Source: Hordeum vulgare subsp. vulgare
Taxonomy: Eukaryota > Streptophyta > Magnoliopsida > Poales > Poaceae
Direction: 5' to 3'
DNA: 64,000 nt
Assembly: GCF_904849725.1 (NCBI RefSeq)
Contig: NC_058524.1
Span: forward strand, 24,707,001-24,771,000
Below the pieces are notes generated by a model that had not been told where the DNA came from, ran no database searches, and was given only the letters and a program-made list of their open reading frames with translations. Of the stretch, positions 23,103 to 34,838 are shown in pieces (the first letter of the stretch is position 1; every line of letters starts with the position of its first letter). A program made the translations under genes and the position numbers.

Positions 23103-24373
23103 CTACAATATTTATAAAGACAACTTTTAGACTAAGTTCATGACAATTAAGTTCATTTAATCAAATTAAGTATGAACTCTCACTTAAATCGACATCCCTC
23201 TAGTCATCTAAGTGATACATGATTCATGTTGACTAACCCGTGTCCGATCATCACGTGAGACGGACTAGTCACCATGGTGAGCAACTTCATGCTGATCGTA
23301 TTCAACCATACGACTCATGTTCGACCTTTCGGTCTCTTGTATTCGAGGTCATGTCTGTACATGCTAAGCTCGTCGAGTCAACCTAAGTGTTTCGCGTGTG
23401 TAAATCTGGCTTACACCTGTTGTATGCGAACGTTAGAATCTATCACACCCGATCATCACGTGGTGCTTCGAGACAACGAGCCTTCGCAACGGTGCACACT
23501 TAGGGGAATACTTTCTCGAAATTTTAGGAGGGATCATCTTATTATGCTACCGTCGTTTTAAGCAATAAGATGTAAAACATGATAAACATCACAATGCAAT
23601 CATATAGTGACATGATATGGCCATTATCATCTTTGCTCATTCGATCTCCATCTTCAGGCATCGCATGATCATCATCGTCACCGGCGTGACACCATGATCT
23701 CCATCATCATGATCTCCATCATCGTGTCTCCGTGAAGTCGTCACGCCAACTACTACTATCACTACTACTATGGCTAACCGTTAGCAATGAAGTAAAAATA
23801 GCAAGCACAAGGCGTTGCATCTCATACAATAAATTAAGACAACTCCTATGGCTCCTGCCGGTTGTCATACTCATCGACATGCAAGTCGTGAAACCTATTA
23901 CAATAACATGATCATCTCATACATCATACATGCAACATCACAACTTTGGCCATATCACATCACATGTCAAACCCTGCAAAAACAAGTTAGACGTCCTCTA
24001 ATTGTTGTTGCAAGTTTTACGTGGCTGATTTGGGTTTCTAGCAAGAATGCCTTCTTACCTACGTGACAGCCACAACGATGATATGCCAAAGCTATTTACC
24101 CTTCATAAGGACCCTTTTCATCAAATCCAATCCGACTAGAGTAGGAGAGACAGACACCCGCTAGCCACCTTTATGCACGATGTGCATGTCTGTCGGTGGA
24201 ACCAGTCTCACGTAAGCGTACGTGTAAGGTCGGTCCGGGCCGCTTCATCCCACAATACCGCCGGAAAAGAATAAGACTAGTAACGGCAAGCAAATTGACA
24301 AACCATCGCCCACAACTTTTGTGTTCTACTCGTGCATAGAATCTACGCATAGAAAACCTGGCTCGGATGCCAC
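23103..24373 (-). other. Angela leader and PBS (unit 2)
   Basis: Duplicate of 14508-15778 with the same altered Met-tRNA primer site. No gene seen. Confidence 0.8.
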
Positions 24374-26112
24374 TGTTGGGTAAGTAGCATAAATTCAAAA
24401 AATTTCCTACGCATGTTCAGATCTTCCTATGGAGAGACCAGCAACGAGAGAGGGGTAAGAGCATCTTCGTACCTTTGAAGATCGCTAAGCGGAAGCGTTG
24501 CTAGAACGCGGTTGATGGAGTCGTACTCGCAGCGATTCCGATCTAGTGCCGAACAACGGCACCTCCGCGTTCAACACATGTGCAGCCCGGTGACGTCTCC
24601 CACACCTTGATCCAGCAAGGAGGAGGGAGAGGTTGGGGAAGAAGACCAGCAACACGACGGCGTGGTGTTGGTGGAGAGACGAGGTCTCCCGGCAGGGCTT
24701 CGCCAAGCGCCGGCAGAGAGGAGGAGGGAGAGGAACAGGGCTGCGCCGAGAGAGAGAGATTAAACCGTGTCTCAAACAGCCCCGAACCTCATCTATATAT
24801 AGGGGAAGGGGAAGGGGGCGCAGCCCTTAGGGTTCCCACCCCTAAGGGGTGCGGCAGCCCTTAGATGGGAGAGGGGTGGCGGCCAGGGCAAGGGGGAGGG
24901 GTGGCGCACCCCTCTGGTGGGCCTAAGGCCCACCTAAGTTAGGGTTCCCCTTCTTTTTCTTTCCCCTGCGCCATGGGCTGAGTGGGGAGGCGCACCAGCC
25001 CAACTAGGGGCTGGTTCCCACCCCTAATTAGCCCATCTTACCTCTTGGGGTCGCAGCCCCCCTTCGGTGGTCCCGGTGGTCCCGGTACGTTACCGGTGAT
25101 GCCCGAAACACTTCCGGTGTCCGAAACCATCCGTCCTATATATCAATCTTTACCTCCGGACCATTTCGGAGCTCCTCGTGATGTCCGGGATCTCATCCGG
25201 GACTCCGAACAACTTTCGGTAATCTCGTATAACAATTCCCTATAACCCTAGCGTCATCGAACCTTAAGTGTGTAGACCCTACGGGTTCGGGAGACAGGCA
25301 GACATGACCGAGACACCTCTCTGGCCAATAACCATCAGTGGGGTCTGGATACCCATGGTGGCTCCCACTAGCTCCACGATGATCTCATCGGATGAACCAC
25401 GATGTCAAGGATTCAATCAATCCCGTATACGATTCCCTTTGTCTGTCGGTATAGAACTTGCCCGAGATTCGATCATCGGTATACCTATACCTTGTTCAAT
25501 CTCGTTGCCGGTAAGTCTCTTTACTCGTTCCGTAGCACGTCATCGTGTGACTAACTCCTTAGTCACATTGAGCTCATGATGATGTTCTACCGAGTGGGCC
25601 CAGAGATACCTCTCCGTCACACGGAGTGACAAATCCCGATCTCGATTCGTGCCAACCCAACAAACACTTTCGGAGGTACCCGTAGTGCACCTTTATAGTC
25701 ACCCAGTTACGTTGTGACGTTTGATACACCCAAAGCACTCCTACGGTATCCGGGAGTTGCACAATCTCACGGTCGAAGGAAAAGATACTTGACATTAGAA
25801 AAGCATTAGCATACGAACAATACGATCTAGTGCTAGGCTTAGGATTGGGTCTTGTCCACCACATCATTCTCCCAATGACGTGATCCCGTTATCAATGACA
25901 TCCAATGTCCATGATCAGGAAACCATGATCATCTATTGACTAACGAGCTAGCTAACTAGAGGCTTGCTAGGGACACATTGTGATCTATTCATTCACACAT
26001 GTATTAGTGTTTCCTGTTAATACAATTATAGCATGAACGATAGACGATTATCATGAACAAGGAAATATGATAATAACCATTTTATTATTGCCTCTAGGGC
26101 ATATTTCCAACA
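24374..26112 (-). repeat. Angela 5' LTR (unit 2)
   Basis: 1739 bp copy of 15779-17516, followed by the AAGAG target duplication at 26113-26117. It keeps the bases shared with the 3' LTR where unit 1 has changed. Confidence 0.95.
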
Positions 26113-26117
26113 AAGAG

Positions 26118-27756
26118 AGCACATAAATTTGTTCATTTTAGCAAACATGGGATGGTCTAAATCATTATCCTCATAGTGATCTTCTGCATCAAGATACTCA
26201 TCAGAAGGGGTAGAAACTAGACTGAAAGAGTTTAACCGTGGGGTTACCTTAACCTTATCATGGGAGCTTTGGTCTTCCCCATCTCCCATGGCAATCTTTG
26301 CCATCAAGCACTTGTGGGCGTTGCCCTTGTAGTCCTTCATATAGTTGTAGTGAACAACATCACCACTTTTGTTGACTAGTCTCAAGGTACTCTGTGTATC
26401 TTGAGCTACTCCGGCAACTCCACCAACATCTTCTGGATCTGATTCTTCTTGTGCAACCATTGCTCTTCCATCTGTCCTCTTGGACTTGGAGTTCATAGGG
26501 TTTGGCAACTTCTTCTTTACAAAGGTATTTGGAAACCTTGGTTTGTCTTCTCTCTTCTCATAAGGGCAGTCATTGGAGAAGTGGTTGGTTTCCTCACAGT
26601 TATAGGATTTCCTTACCTTCTTCTTTGGGAATCTTCCCTTGAACTTCCCTGCACTGAACTTCCTCACAAAGAGAGCAATGTCCTCAAAAGATGGGCTTTC
26701 ATCAGATTCAACGTCAACACCATCTTGGCAGTCATCATCACCCTCTTCTTCGTCACTTTCTTCTTCGTCACACTCATGCTTGGCTTTCAAAGCAAGATTG
26801 ATCTTTGATGTTGAAGTGCCATGCATGGCTAGGTGCTTTGTTGCATTTGCCTTTGACTCTTCAAATAATTGGAAGGTGGATATGATGTCATCCGGAGTCA
26901 TTTCTTTGAAAGCATGATGCTGCCTCATGTCCCATACCATTTGATGGTGATACGGAGCAAGAGCGTGAAGTAACTTGTCCACAAGAAATCTCTTGGTCAG
27001 ATTGAAGCCATCTTGCGTCTTGTCACAGTCACATGACTCAATGTATGCGGCGAGAGTCATGAGCCGTTCTAGTAGCTGCTTGGGAGATTCACCCTTTTCC
27101 ATACAGAAATTTTGTAATTTCCCCTTGGCAATTTCATATTGAGCAAGCCGAAGAGTGGAGGTACCGGTCTTGGTCCTTATGATGCTGTCCCACAATTCCT
27201 TGGCACTTGTGATGTGAATGTAAGGTCTTCGTTGCTTGCCATTCATTCCTTTGCTTATGCACATGATCGCAGTGTCATTGAGATGCTTGTCATAAGTTTC
27301 TCTGGGCGTGAGGCATCTTGGATCAACAGGATTGTACCCATGCTCGAGGATGTCCAGCATCTTATCATTGGCGTACCTAAGATGATCCTGCATACCAACT
27401 CTCCACAAAGCAAAATCGGAATTGTCATCAAGCAAGGGAGGTTTTCCTCCAGGATTGTACTTAGGTTTCTCAATTTGAGATCTAGCATAAAGCCATGGAA
27501 CACTGGTTTGGTTCCTCTCTGGAGGAGGTTGGCCAAATGGAGTACCGTGCACGTGGGGCCCTGAGGCCCTCGGGGACGTGGTTGTCCCCGTGGTTAGTGA
27601 TGCTAGGCTCATTTGGATCATGGTCTCAAGAGAAGCATCATGCTCCTCTTTTTTCTTGGCAAGGGCCCATTCCAGGTCCTCAGAGGTGAAAGACTTGACT
27701 TCCGAGGAAGTCCCGTCCCTCTGCACTGGAGCTACCGTAGCTGGATTCACGTCCAT
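26118..27756 (-). pseudogene. Sirevirus gag, N-terminal half (unit 2)
   Basis: Identical in reading to the unit 1 copy, including the damaged zinc knuckle. This copy is the one joined to the complete 5' LTR. Confidence 0.85.
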
Positions 27757-27796
27757 CTCGCTCTAGGGCGGTTAAGCCACACAAATAGAGCACGAG

Positions 27797-27808
27797 GCTC
27801 TGATACCA
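27797..27808 (-). other. Sirevirus primer binding site (unit 2)
   Basis: TGGTATCAGAGC on the minus strand, two bases from the LTR end at 27811. Confidence 0.9.
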
Positions 27809-27810
27809 AT

Positions 27811-29454
27811 TGAAAAGGATCGAGATGGACCTAGAGGGGGGGTGAATAGGTACAAATCCAAATTTTAATAATTACTTAGCAATTTTAGGCTAAAGTGCGG
27901 AATATGAGTGTAACACTAATAATTGCTAAGACAAAGAGTAAGCTATTAGGAGTTAAGCAAGGCAAGCGGTAAACAATAATCAAATACAAGTATGTAATAA
28001 GGATTAACACAAGTAGAGAGTTAGGGTTAGGCATAACCGAAACTCCGAGAGAGACAAGGATGTATCCCGATGTTCACTTCCTTGGAGGGAAGCTACGTCA
28101 CCGTTAGAGGGGCGGATGTTACCACGAAGGCACACCAACGCCACGAAGCCTCACCCTATTCTCCCTTCGAGATAACTCCACGAAGGCGTTTCTCAACCAC
28201 TAGTGGTAAGCCTTGAGGTGGCTTCCAAACCTTCACAAACTTTCCGGGGGATATCACAATGGTTTGATTCCTCTCCGAAGACTCCTACCGCCTAGGAGTC
28301 TCCAACCTCCAAGAGTAACAAGATCACGGGGATTGCTCAAAACTTGCTCAAATCACAAATCACTTTGGTGGGAAGGAGGAGAGGGAGACGATCTATCTTT
28401 TGATTGGAACAACACTCAAAGGGCTCACAAATGCTCTTGGGATCTAGGATTTGGTGAAGACAAGAGTGAGTGAGAGGAAAGGTGTTCTTGGCTGTATTCT
28501 AGCTGTGTTGAACACCCTTTCATGAGGTGGGAGAAGAGTATTTATAGTGTGGGTTGAATTCCAGCCGTTGGAGGTGCAATAAGTCACACAGGGCCCGGAC
28601 GTCCGACACATGCCGGACAACCGAGCGTCCGTGAGGGGCCGGACGTCCGACAGGGGTCGGTCGTCCGAGACCTGTAGGCATGACTCGAACTCTTCTGAAT
28701 TCATCAGCGACCGGACGTCCGACAGGGGTCGGTCATTCGAGACCTGTAGATGCGCCTGAACATATTTGAATTCATCAGCGTACGGACGTCCGGAGTGGCC
28801 CGGAAATCCGTATTATACAGCACAATTTCTACTGGTGGTGGCTTCCGGATTTCCGATGGGGGTCGGACGTCCGGCGCTCGGACGTCCGGAGGTAGCCGGA
28901 TTTCCGAGATATAGAGCACACATTCTACTGGTGAAGACTTCCGGATTTCCGGAGCTTGGCCGGACGTCGGCCCTCGGATGTCCGGAGGGAGACGGATTTC
29001 CGAGTTATATGCCTCACAAACTTCTGGTGGCTGGCTGCGGATTTCCGAAGCCAGCCGGACGTCCGGCCCTCGGACGTCTGGAAGGAGCCGAATGTCCGAG
29101 GCAATTGGACATGCATTGAGTTGAAGACAGAGTGGATAGTATGTGGTGTTTGGTATGATAGTAGAGATGTAGTATGAGCAAGTTTATCGCAGAACCTATG
29201 ATCCCCTCTTAATAGTGCGGGATCCCTATACTCAGTATCATAAACTAAAAAGACTACTCTTCATCATCTCTTCTTAATCCCGAGCCTTCTAGAAATATAA
29301 ATCACCAATCTTTCCAGACAACCTTTGGCACATAAATCTCAATCTACTTAAAGTACTTGCCGTCCTGAGATACACTCAACAAATAGGATTAGTTTCCTAT
29401 GTATGTGTTGTCATTAACACCAAAAGACGATTAGGGGCATAGCATGCACTTTCA
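27811..29454 (-). repeat. Sirevirus 5' LTR, complete (1644 bp)
   Basis: TG...CA ends (TGAAAGTGC to CCTTTTCA on the minus strand). The outermost 53 bases match positions 1-53. It contains a palindrome-rich U3 region and a TATA box. Beyond it, position 29455 resumes the interrupted Gypsy pol in frame. Confidence 0.95.
28539..29105 (-). promoter_or_regulatory. Sirevirus LTR promoter: TATAAATA and GGACGTCC palindrome cluster
   Basis: TATAAATA (28539-28546, minus strand). Upstream lie at least seven exact GGACGTCC palindromes (first at 28597-28604) among many variants such as GGATTTCC and GGTCGTCC, spaced irregularly over about 500 bp. The GACGTC core resembles plant bZIP C-box sites, and palindrome clusters are a described Sirevirus LTR feature. 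Regulatory action is inferred. Confidence 0.65.
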
Positions 29455-29871
29455 ACAGGGCGATCCCCGTTCTTCCTCGTTTATGGAGCAGAGGCAGTCC
29501 TTCCGTGTGACTTGCTTCACAACTTTCCACGAGTCAAACTCTTCTCCGAAGCCGAAGCAGAGCAAGCCAGGCAAGATGGAGTGGACCTTTTAGAAGAGGA
29601 GCGCGAGATGGCACTGATCCGTGCAACAATTTATCAACAAGATCTGCGACGATTTCTTGCGCGGCACGTCAGAAGCCGCACGTTCCAAGCAGGCGACCTG
29701 GTGCTCTGAGTGGATCAACAGAGACCACACAAGTTGGCTCCCGCCTGGGAAGGACCGTTCATCAGTTCTAAGGTGCTGAACAACGGAGCATATCGACTCT
29801 ACAACCTCGACAGGGAGACGGACGAGCCGCGAGCATGGAATGGAGATCTACTGAAGCGCTTCTACACATAA
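29455..29871 (+). pseudogene. Gypsy integrase C-terminal end
   Basis: Reading from the Sirevirus edge, the frame gives TGRSPFFLVYGAEAVLP, a hallmark of plant Gypsy integrases, then a region of charged helices, a stop at 29707-29709 and, in the same frame, a GPF...YRLYNLDRE...LKRFYT ending with a stop at 29869-29871. The internal TGA stands where Arg (CGA) is expected, a typical result of CpG methylation and deamination. Confidence 0.85.
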
Positions 29872-29974
29872 CCGCCGACGGAGACAATGTAAAGAACAAG
29901 TATCATTGAAGTAATACAAAGCAGATTGATTTCTTACCGATTCAAAATTCTTCCGCGTTTGCGGACTCCGGTCT

Positions 29975-31115
29975 AAAAAACTAACTCCGAGTGTGCACTA
30001 AAAGTCACACTCGGAGACTTAGCTGCGACCCAAAGTCGCCTAAGTACAAACTCGCTCCGAGTGTGCACTAAGAGTCACACTCGGAGACTTAGCCGCGACC
30101 CAGAGTCGTCTAAGTAACAACTTGCTCCGAGTGTGCACGAAAAGTCACACTCGGAGACTTAGGTGCGACCCAGAGTCGCCTAAGTAACAACTCGCTCCGA
30201 GTGTGCATGAAAAGTCACACTCGGAGACTTAGCTGTGACCCTGAGTCGCCTAAGTAGAAACTCACTCCGAGTGTGCAGTAAAAGTCACACTCGGAGACTT
30301 AGCTGCAACCCAGAGTCGCCTAAGTACAAACTCACTCCGAATGTGCACGAAAAGTCACACTCGGGGACTTAGCTGCGACTCAGAGTCGCCTAAGTAAAAA
30401 AGCTTCCTCCGAGTGTATACTCGAGATACACTCGGAGGCTTAGCAGACCCTCATTGAGGCTCATGTGGATGTGAAGACAACTGACAACTACATGAGTAAC
30501 AACTCGCTCCGAGTGCGCACTAACAGTCACACTCGGGGACTTAGGTGCGACCCAGAGTCGCCTAAGTAAAAAACTCGCTCCGAGTGTGCACCAAAAGTCA
30601 CACTCGGAGACTTAGCTGCGACCCAGAATCACCTAAGTAAACAACTCACTCCGAGTGCGCACGAAAAGTCACACTCGGGGACTTAGCTACGACTCAGAGT
30701 CGCCTAAGTAAAAAAGCTTCCTCCGAGTGCATACTCGAGATACACTCGGAGGCTTAGCAGACCCTCATTGAGGCTCATGTGGATGTGAAGACAACTGACA
30801 ACTACATGAGTAACAACTCGCTCCGAGTGCGCACTAACAGTCACACTCGGGGACTTAGCTGCGACCCAGAGTCGCGTAAGTAAAAACTCGCTCCGAGTGT
30901 ACACCAAAAGTCACACTCGGGGACTTAGCCACGACCCAGAGTCGCCTAAGTAAAAACTCGCTCCGAGTGTGCACCAAAAGTCACACTCGGAGACTTAGCT
31001 GCGAACCAGAGTCGCCTAAGTAAAGAGCTTCCTCCGAGTGGGCACTCGAGATACATTCGGAGGCTTAGCAGACCCTCATTGAGGCTCATGTGGATGTGAA
31101 GACAACTGACAACTA
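29975..31115 (+). repeat. Tandem array of about 70-bp units, each a pair of hairpins, with 312-bp higher-order period
   Basis: Fifteen units follow each other, with unit starts at 30055, 30125, 30195, 30265 and 30335 showing a strict 70-bp period. Each has perfect or near-perfect arms CTCCGAGTGTG...CACACTCGGAG around a loop of about 10 bases, then a smaller GCGAC...GTCGC hairpin flanked by ACTTAG/CTAAGT. A variant unit with an extended tail recurs at 30401, 30715 and 31026, giving a higher-order repeat of about 312 bp. It lies between pol and the antisense gene. Confidence 0.9.
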
Positions 31116-31375
31116 CATGCTCCGGATGTTTGCCATTGGCTTCACCAAGAGACGCCCAAACAAAAACCACGAGCCAAAATCGTGTCAAAAAAACTCAGCG
31201 AAAGAAGAGCAAAAGATCCGTTTCGAATTCAAGTTGGATCTACGATCAGTCGGCTTGGTGTGAATCTAGTTTATCCACACCGAACCACGAATGTAACGGC
31301 CAACAGCAGTGGCCAAAGTTTAATACAGATTCCACTCGGCATACCGAGGTAAATGTGCTTTCAGCATAAAGTTTA

Positions 31376-33803
31376 TCAAGCGTCGCCGGGACTGGCAGAC
31401 TCCACAAAGGTGTCGAGGTCGATTCCGTCTGCAATCCGAGTGGTTGTGTCGAGGAAGGTCTTCATGAAATCTTCGAATCGAAGCTTCTTGGTGTTGGCGA
31501 CCTGCAACGTCTTCAGCTTGTCTTCGCGGGCTTCCTTGGAGTGCACTCGGACCAGAGACAGCGCCACGTTCGCACAACACCGAGCGGCAGACTTCTTCCA
31601 TGCTTGCACTCTGCTTGGGACGTCGTCCAGTCGGGTCATCAACCCCTCTATCTCGTTCCGAGAGTCATCTTCAGGCCACAACTCCTTGTCGATTCGGCCG
31701 ACAACTCTTCTCAGGCGACCAATGAAGGGGCCCGCCCTGTTAAGGCGAGAATGCGCTCGGAGCATGTCCCGGTTAGCTTCATCGCCGAGTGGCACATTCG
31801 GAACAAGCGACCGTTCAATTTCAGCTGTTTTAGCCTCAACGTCCCGACAGAAATCTGCAAAGAAAAGACAAGCAGAAAATAAGCGCGGAGTGAACTCCAA
31901 AGTCAAAAAGCACTCGGCAAGAACTTACCACCAAGCAGAGCGATCATCTTCCTCGCCCAGTCGCTGACGTAGTTCTCCTGCGCTCTGCACCGAGTGTTCA
32001 TCACCTTCAGCTGGGCCATCCAATCAGATCTCTCCTTCTTCATTTTTTCTACCTCGGCCACCAGTGCCTTGTTGGTCTCCAGAGATCCCTCCAAAGATTT
32101 CTCTCGGTCAGCAAGAGCCTTCTTCACGCCAGCCAGGTCATTCACAGCCACCTCCAAGTCCGCAGCAGTTGAGTCTTCTCAGCCTTCAGAGCATTGTACG
32201 CTGATCCCATTTCACAAGTCTTCTGTCAAAGAGACACAAAGGGAGGATCAGACACACTCGACAAGGAAAAAGTCTTGACAGATATGACAAAACAATCTAA
32301 GCTCAAAATTCTTCAGACCCCTGCCGATGCAAGCAATCGACACCGGTCTCGGGGACTACACCCAGTGGGTTCACTGAGAGTGACCCCACTGGCATGAAGC
32401 TCGAACAGGTCGGCCCTATTGAGCTCCATAGCAAACCAACAACACTATGAGATTGCTATCTCTCGACCCGAGTAACACTACTCTCGGGGACTACACCCAG
32501 TGGGTGCACTCGGCATGCCCCCACTGGTACCATTCGGGCAGATCAGCTCTGATATGTTCATATTACGGAAAATACATATAAAGACAACTGCCGCTGCAAG
32601 CACTCGACAGAAGTCTCGGGGACTACACCCACTGGGTTCACTTAGGGTGAACCACTGCAAAACTAACCTATTGCATCCGACTACCTCGCTGAAACACCCA
32701 GTGGGTTCCAAGGGGAATGTAAACACTTACTAGCGCACTTACTCGGATATCGTCCCGAAGCTCCAAGCTCTTCTTGTACAGGGACGCGATGGAATCATAC
32801 GCTCCCTTGGCGTCGCCCACCATCAACTCCACCTGCATTATGGCGTCCTTGGCGGCTCCTACCTAATCTTCCGGGAGGCGTCGGTCATCATATTGAACGG
32901 CCGACGGACCCGGCGTGGCAGAAGGCTCCCTCGGCATCCTGAGCTCCGCTCCAGTCGGTTCCGCCGCGAGGGCCACCGTCTCAATCGGCGGCACCGTCTC
33001 AGTCGGCGGCACGTTCATGGCGGGATTGGCAGCAGGTTGGATAACCCCAGGGACAGGCGCCAAAGCTGGCCCCGACCTCCTTTGGTCATCGTCATCTAGA
33101 TGGATCACCTCCGAAGGAAGCCCGACTGAACATGGCGAAGTTCCAGAAAAAGATCAAGATCAAAGACAGCACTCGCGAAACAGTAATACAACTCTCGGAG
33201 TCGTGACAATGTACCTTGCTGGGACGTGGCGGCGTTATCCATGTCCATGGGGTCATCGTCCAGGCGCGGCAGAGAGGTGGCGGAGGTAGCAGCTCTGTTG
33301 AGTGAAATCCACCCGACGGATAAACATGAGTTCCCAAAAAGAGGAGTTCAATCGGATATCGAAGGAAGATGAAAGAGTAAAGATACTTACGCTAAGGCGA
33401 CCGGAACAGCGATCCTCATCTGGGGCAAGGCTTTCCGAGGTTTAGGCCCACTAGGTTTGGCCACCTTGGACGGCTGGTTCACGGGCTCGGCAGAAGCACC
33501 ACTTGTTCTCTTCACGCTCCGAGCACTCGGAGCCACGGGAGGAGCTGGCGGAGCACTCGGGGCCGCGGGAGGAGCCGGCGGAGCAGCGGGGTCATGACGG
33601 CACTTGGTTCGGTGCTCTGGTGATGAGGATGGCGAGCTCTGCTCTCCCTCCTCCTCCGCCTCCTCCTCTTCCATCCCCTCCTCCGTCTCACCACTATCAG
33701 AGACGTACTCGGCGCTATCCACGCTGCCCTCCTGGCTGCCCTCCTCTTCCTCGGCTGGATTCCCGTTCGAGACTGCAGAATGCCAGTTAGTCCACTCCTG
33801 CAC
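31376..33803 (-). pseudogene. Downstream exons of the antisense gene in the Gypsy element
   Basis: Minus-strand open segments at 33387-33803 (acidic then Pro/Ala-rich), 32863-33108, 31903-32157 (coiled-coil-like, Lys/Glu-rich) and 31376-31906 (helical, basic) look like successive exons of one spliced gene with short introns. I could not fix every splice site. The coding style continues that of 33861-34838. The function of these segments is not recognised. Confidence 0.5.
32340..32730. repeat. Three 133-bp repeats inside an intron of the antisense gene
   Basis: The phrase TCTCGGGGACTACACCCAGTG (or a near match) starts at 32347, 32482 and 32614, each followed by a GGGT-CACT segment and containing the palindrome ACCCAGTGGGT. 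Spacing is 135 and 132 bp. Confidence 0.75.
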
Positions 33804-33860
33804 AAAACACAGTCGGCAACATCAATCAGCGGGACAAGAAAAACAATAAAGGTGAGAAGA

Positions 33861-34838
33861 TTAAAAGCACTGGACAACATGTACTCCCTCATTCGGAGGA
33901 GGATTTTCGGCGCGGAAGGGCTTCACCCGCCGGGCTCCCACGGGGTTATCACACGCGCCTGTGATGCTGCGGACCCACGCACTCACAGTCTCCCCGCTCA
34001 CGTCCTCTGGATGAGACCGAGTGGAATCCGAAGGCCCCGCGTAGTGCCACAAGGCGTGGTCTCGGGCCTGCAGCGACTGGATGCGCCGACCCAGAAAAGT
34101 CTCCAGCAGGTCCGTGCCGGTGACTCCCTTACGGACGACGGCTATCAGCGCGTCGACCAAAGGCTAGATCTGGGTTCTTTCTCCCTTAGAGAGCGCAAGC
34201 TTCCTGGGAGGGCTCGAACGGTCTAAACTGAAAGGTGGCAACCCACTCGAAGCATTCGGACAAGCGATGTCCTGGCAACAGAACCAGGACGATTGCCGGT
34301 TCCTAACCGACTCGGACAGCTGGAGGGAGGGATAGCTACTCTTTGTTTTCTTCTGGAAGCCTAAACCCCCGCAGAGCTGGAGGATGTGAGTTTTATCATC
34401 CGACTGGCTAAGCTTTTTAACAGTTTGGGATCTAGCGGAGAAGACATACTTAAAGAGCCCCCAATGGGGAGGACATCCTATGAAGCACTCGCAGAGGGTG
34501 ACGAATGCAGAAAGGTGAGCTATTGCGTTCGGAGGGAAGTGATGGAGTTGCGCCCCGAAGTAATTCATGATACCTCGGAAGAAAGGATGTGGAGGCAAGG
34601 AGAAGCCTCTGGCCACGTGGCTGAGCAGCAGAACGCGCTCCCCCTCCTTCGGCACCGGCTCCGTCTCGCCTTCCGGCAGCCTCCAGGACTTGTTGGCGAC
34701 CATGCCGTGCTCCACCAGCTCCAGGACGTCGTTCTCCGTCACCGAGGAGGGGAGGAAGTCCCCCTGGATCCAGCCCGCCGGCAGCGCCCGCTGCCGCCGC
34801 TGAGTGGAGGCTCCCCCCTTCTTCTTCTTCTTCTTCAC
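33861..34838 (-). pseudogene. Antisense ORF with 'putative gypsy type transposon' domain
   Basis: After a Lys-rich start the protein has GWIQGDFLPSSVTENDVLEL, then LLSHVARGFSLPPHPFFRG, QLHHFPPNAIAHLSAFVTLC and a PHWGLFKYVF-like phrase. These match, from memory, the plant 'putative gypsy type transposon' family (Pfam PF04195). The frame continues past a stop at 34164-34166 with a VTGTDLLETFLGRRIQSLQARD block. A stop also lies just upstream of the Lys run, after a likely ATG near 34868. It is encoded on the strand opposite to pol, as in Tat-lineage elements. Confidence 0.7.

Larger units (their letters stand above)
19631..28226. repeat. Tandem duplication, unit 2 (8596 bp)
   Basis: Near-identical copy of 11034-19630. 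By eye I find about ten substitutions and two indels: minus 2 bp near 21117 and plus 1 bp near 24815. Together these explain the 1-bp difference in length. Only the right end continues into the genuine Sirevirus LTR (28227 onward). Confidence 0.95.
1..29454 (-). mobile_element. Sirevirus-like Ty1/Copia LTR retrotransposon, nested and partly duplicated
   Basis: Read on the minus strand the order is 5' LTR (27811-29454), PBS for initiator Met-tRNA (27797-27808), gag, protease, integrase, RT/RNase H, a further ORF, a polypurine tract and the start of the 3' LTR (53-1), which runs out of the window. The gag-AP-INT-RT-RH order is that of Copia. The RT motif YVDDIIFGS, a gag with a coiled-coil C-terminal half, repeated polypurine tracts, palindrome clusters in the LTR and an ORF after pol point to the Sirevirus (SIRE/Maximus) lineage. 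Pol is broken by frameshifts. The element sits in the pol gene of a Gypsy element (position 29455 continues that gene in frame) and hosts an Angela insertion in gag (6892-17521). Its 5' end occurs twice because of the 8.6-kb tandem duplication. Lineage is inferred from motifs; I do not name a wheat family. Confidence 0.85.

Noticed and set aside
29975..31115. CRISPR-like array (regular repeats)
   Set aside because: Repeats are contiguous hairpin units without unique spacers, in a plant Gypsy element.
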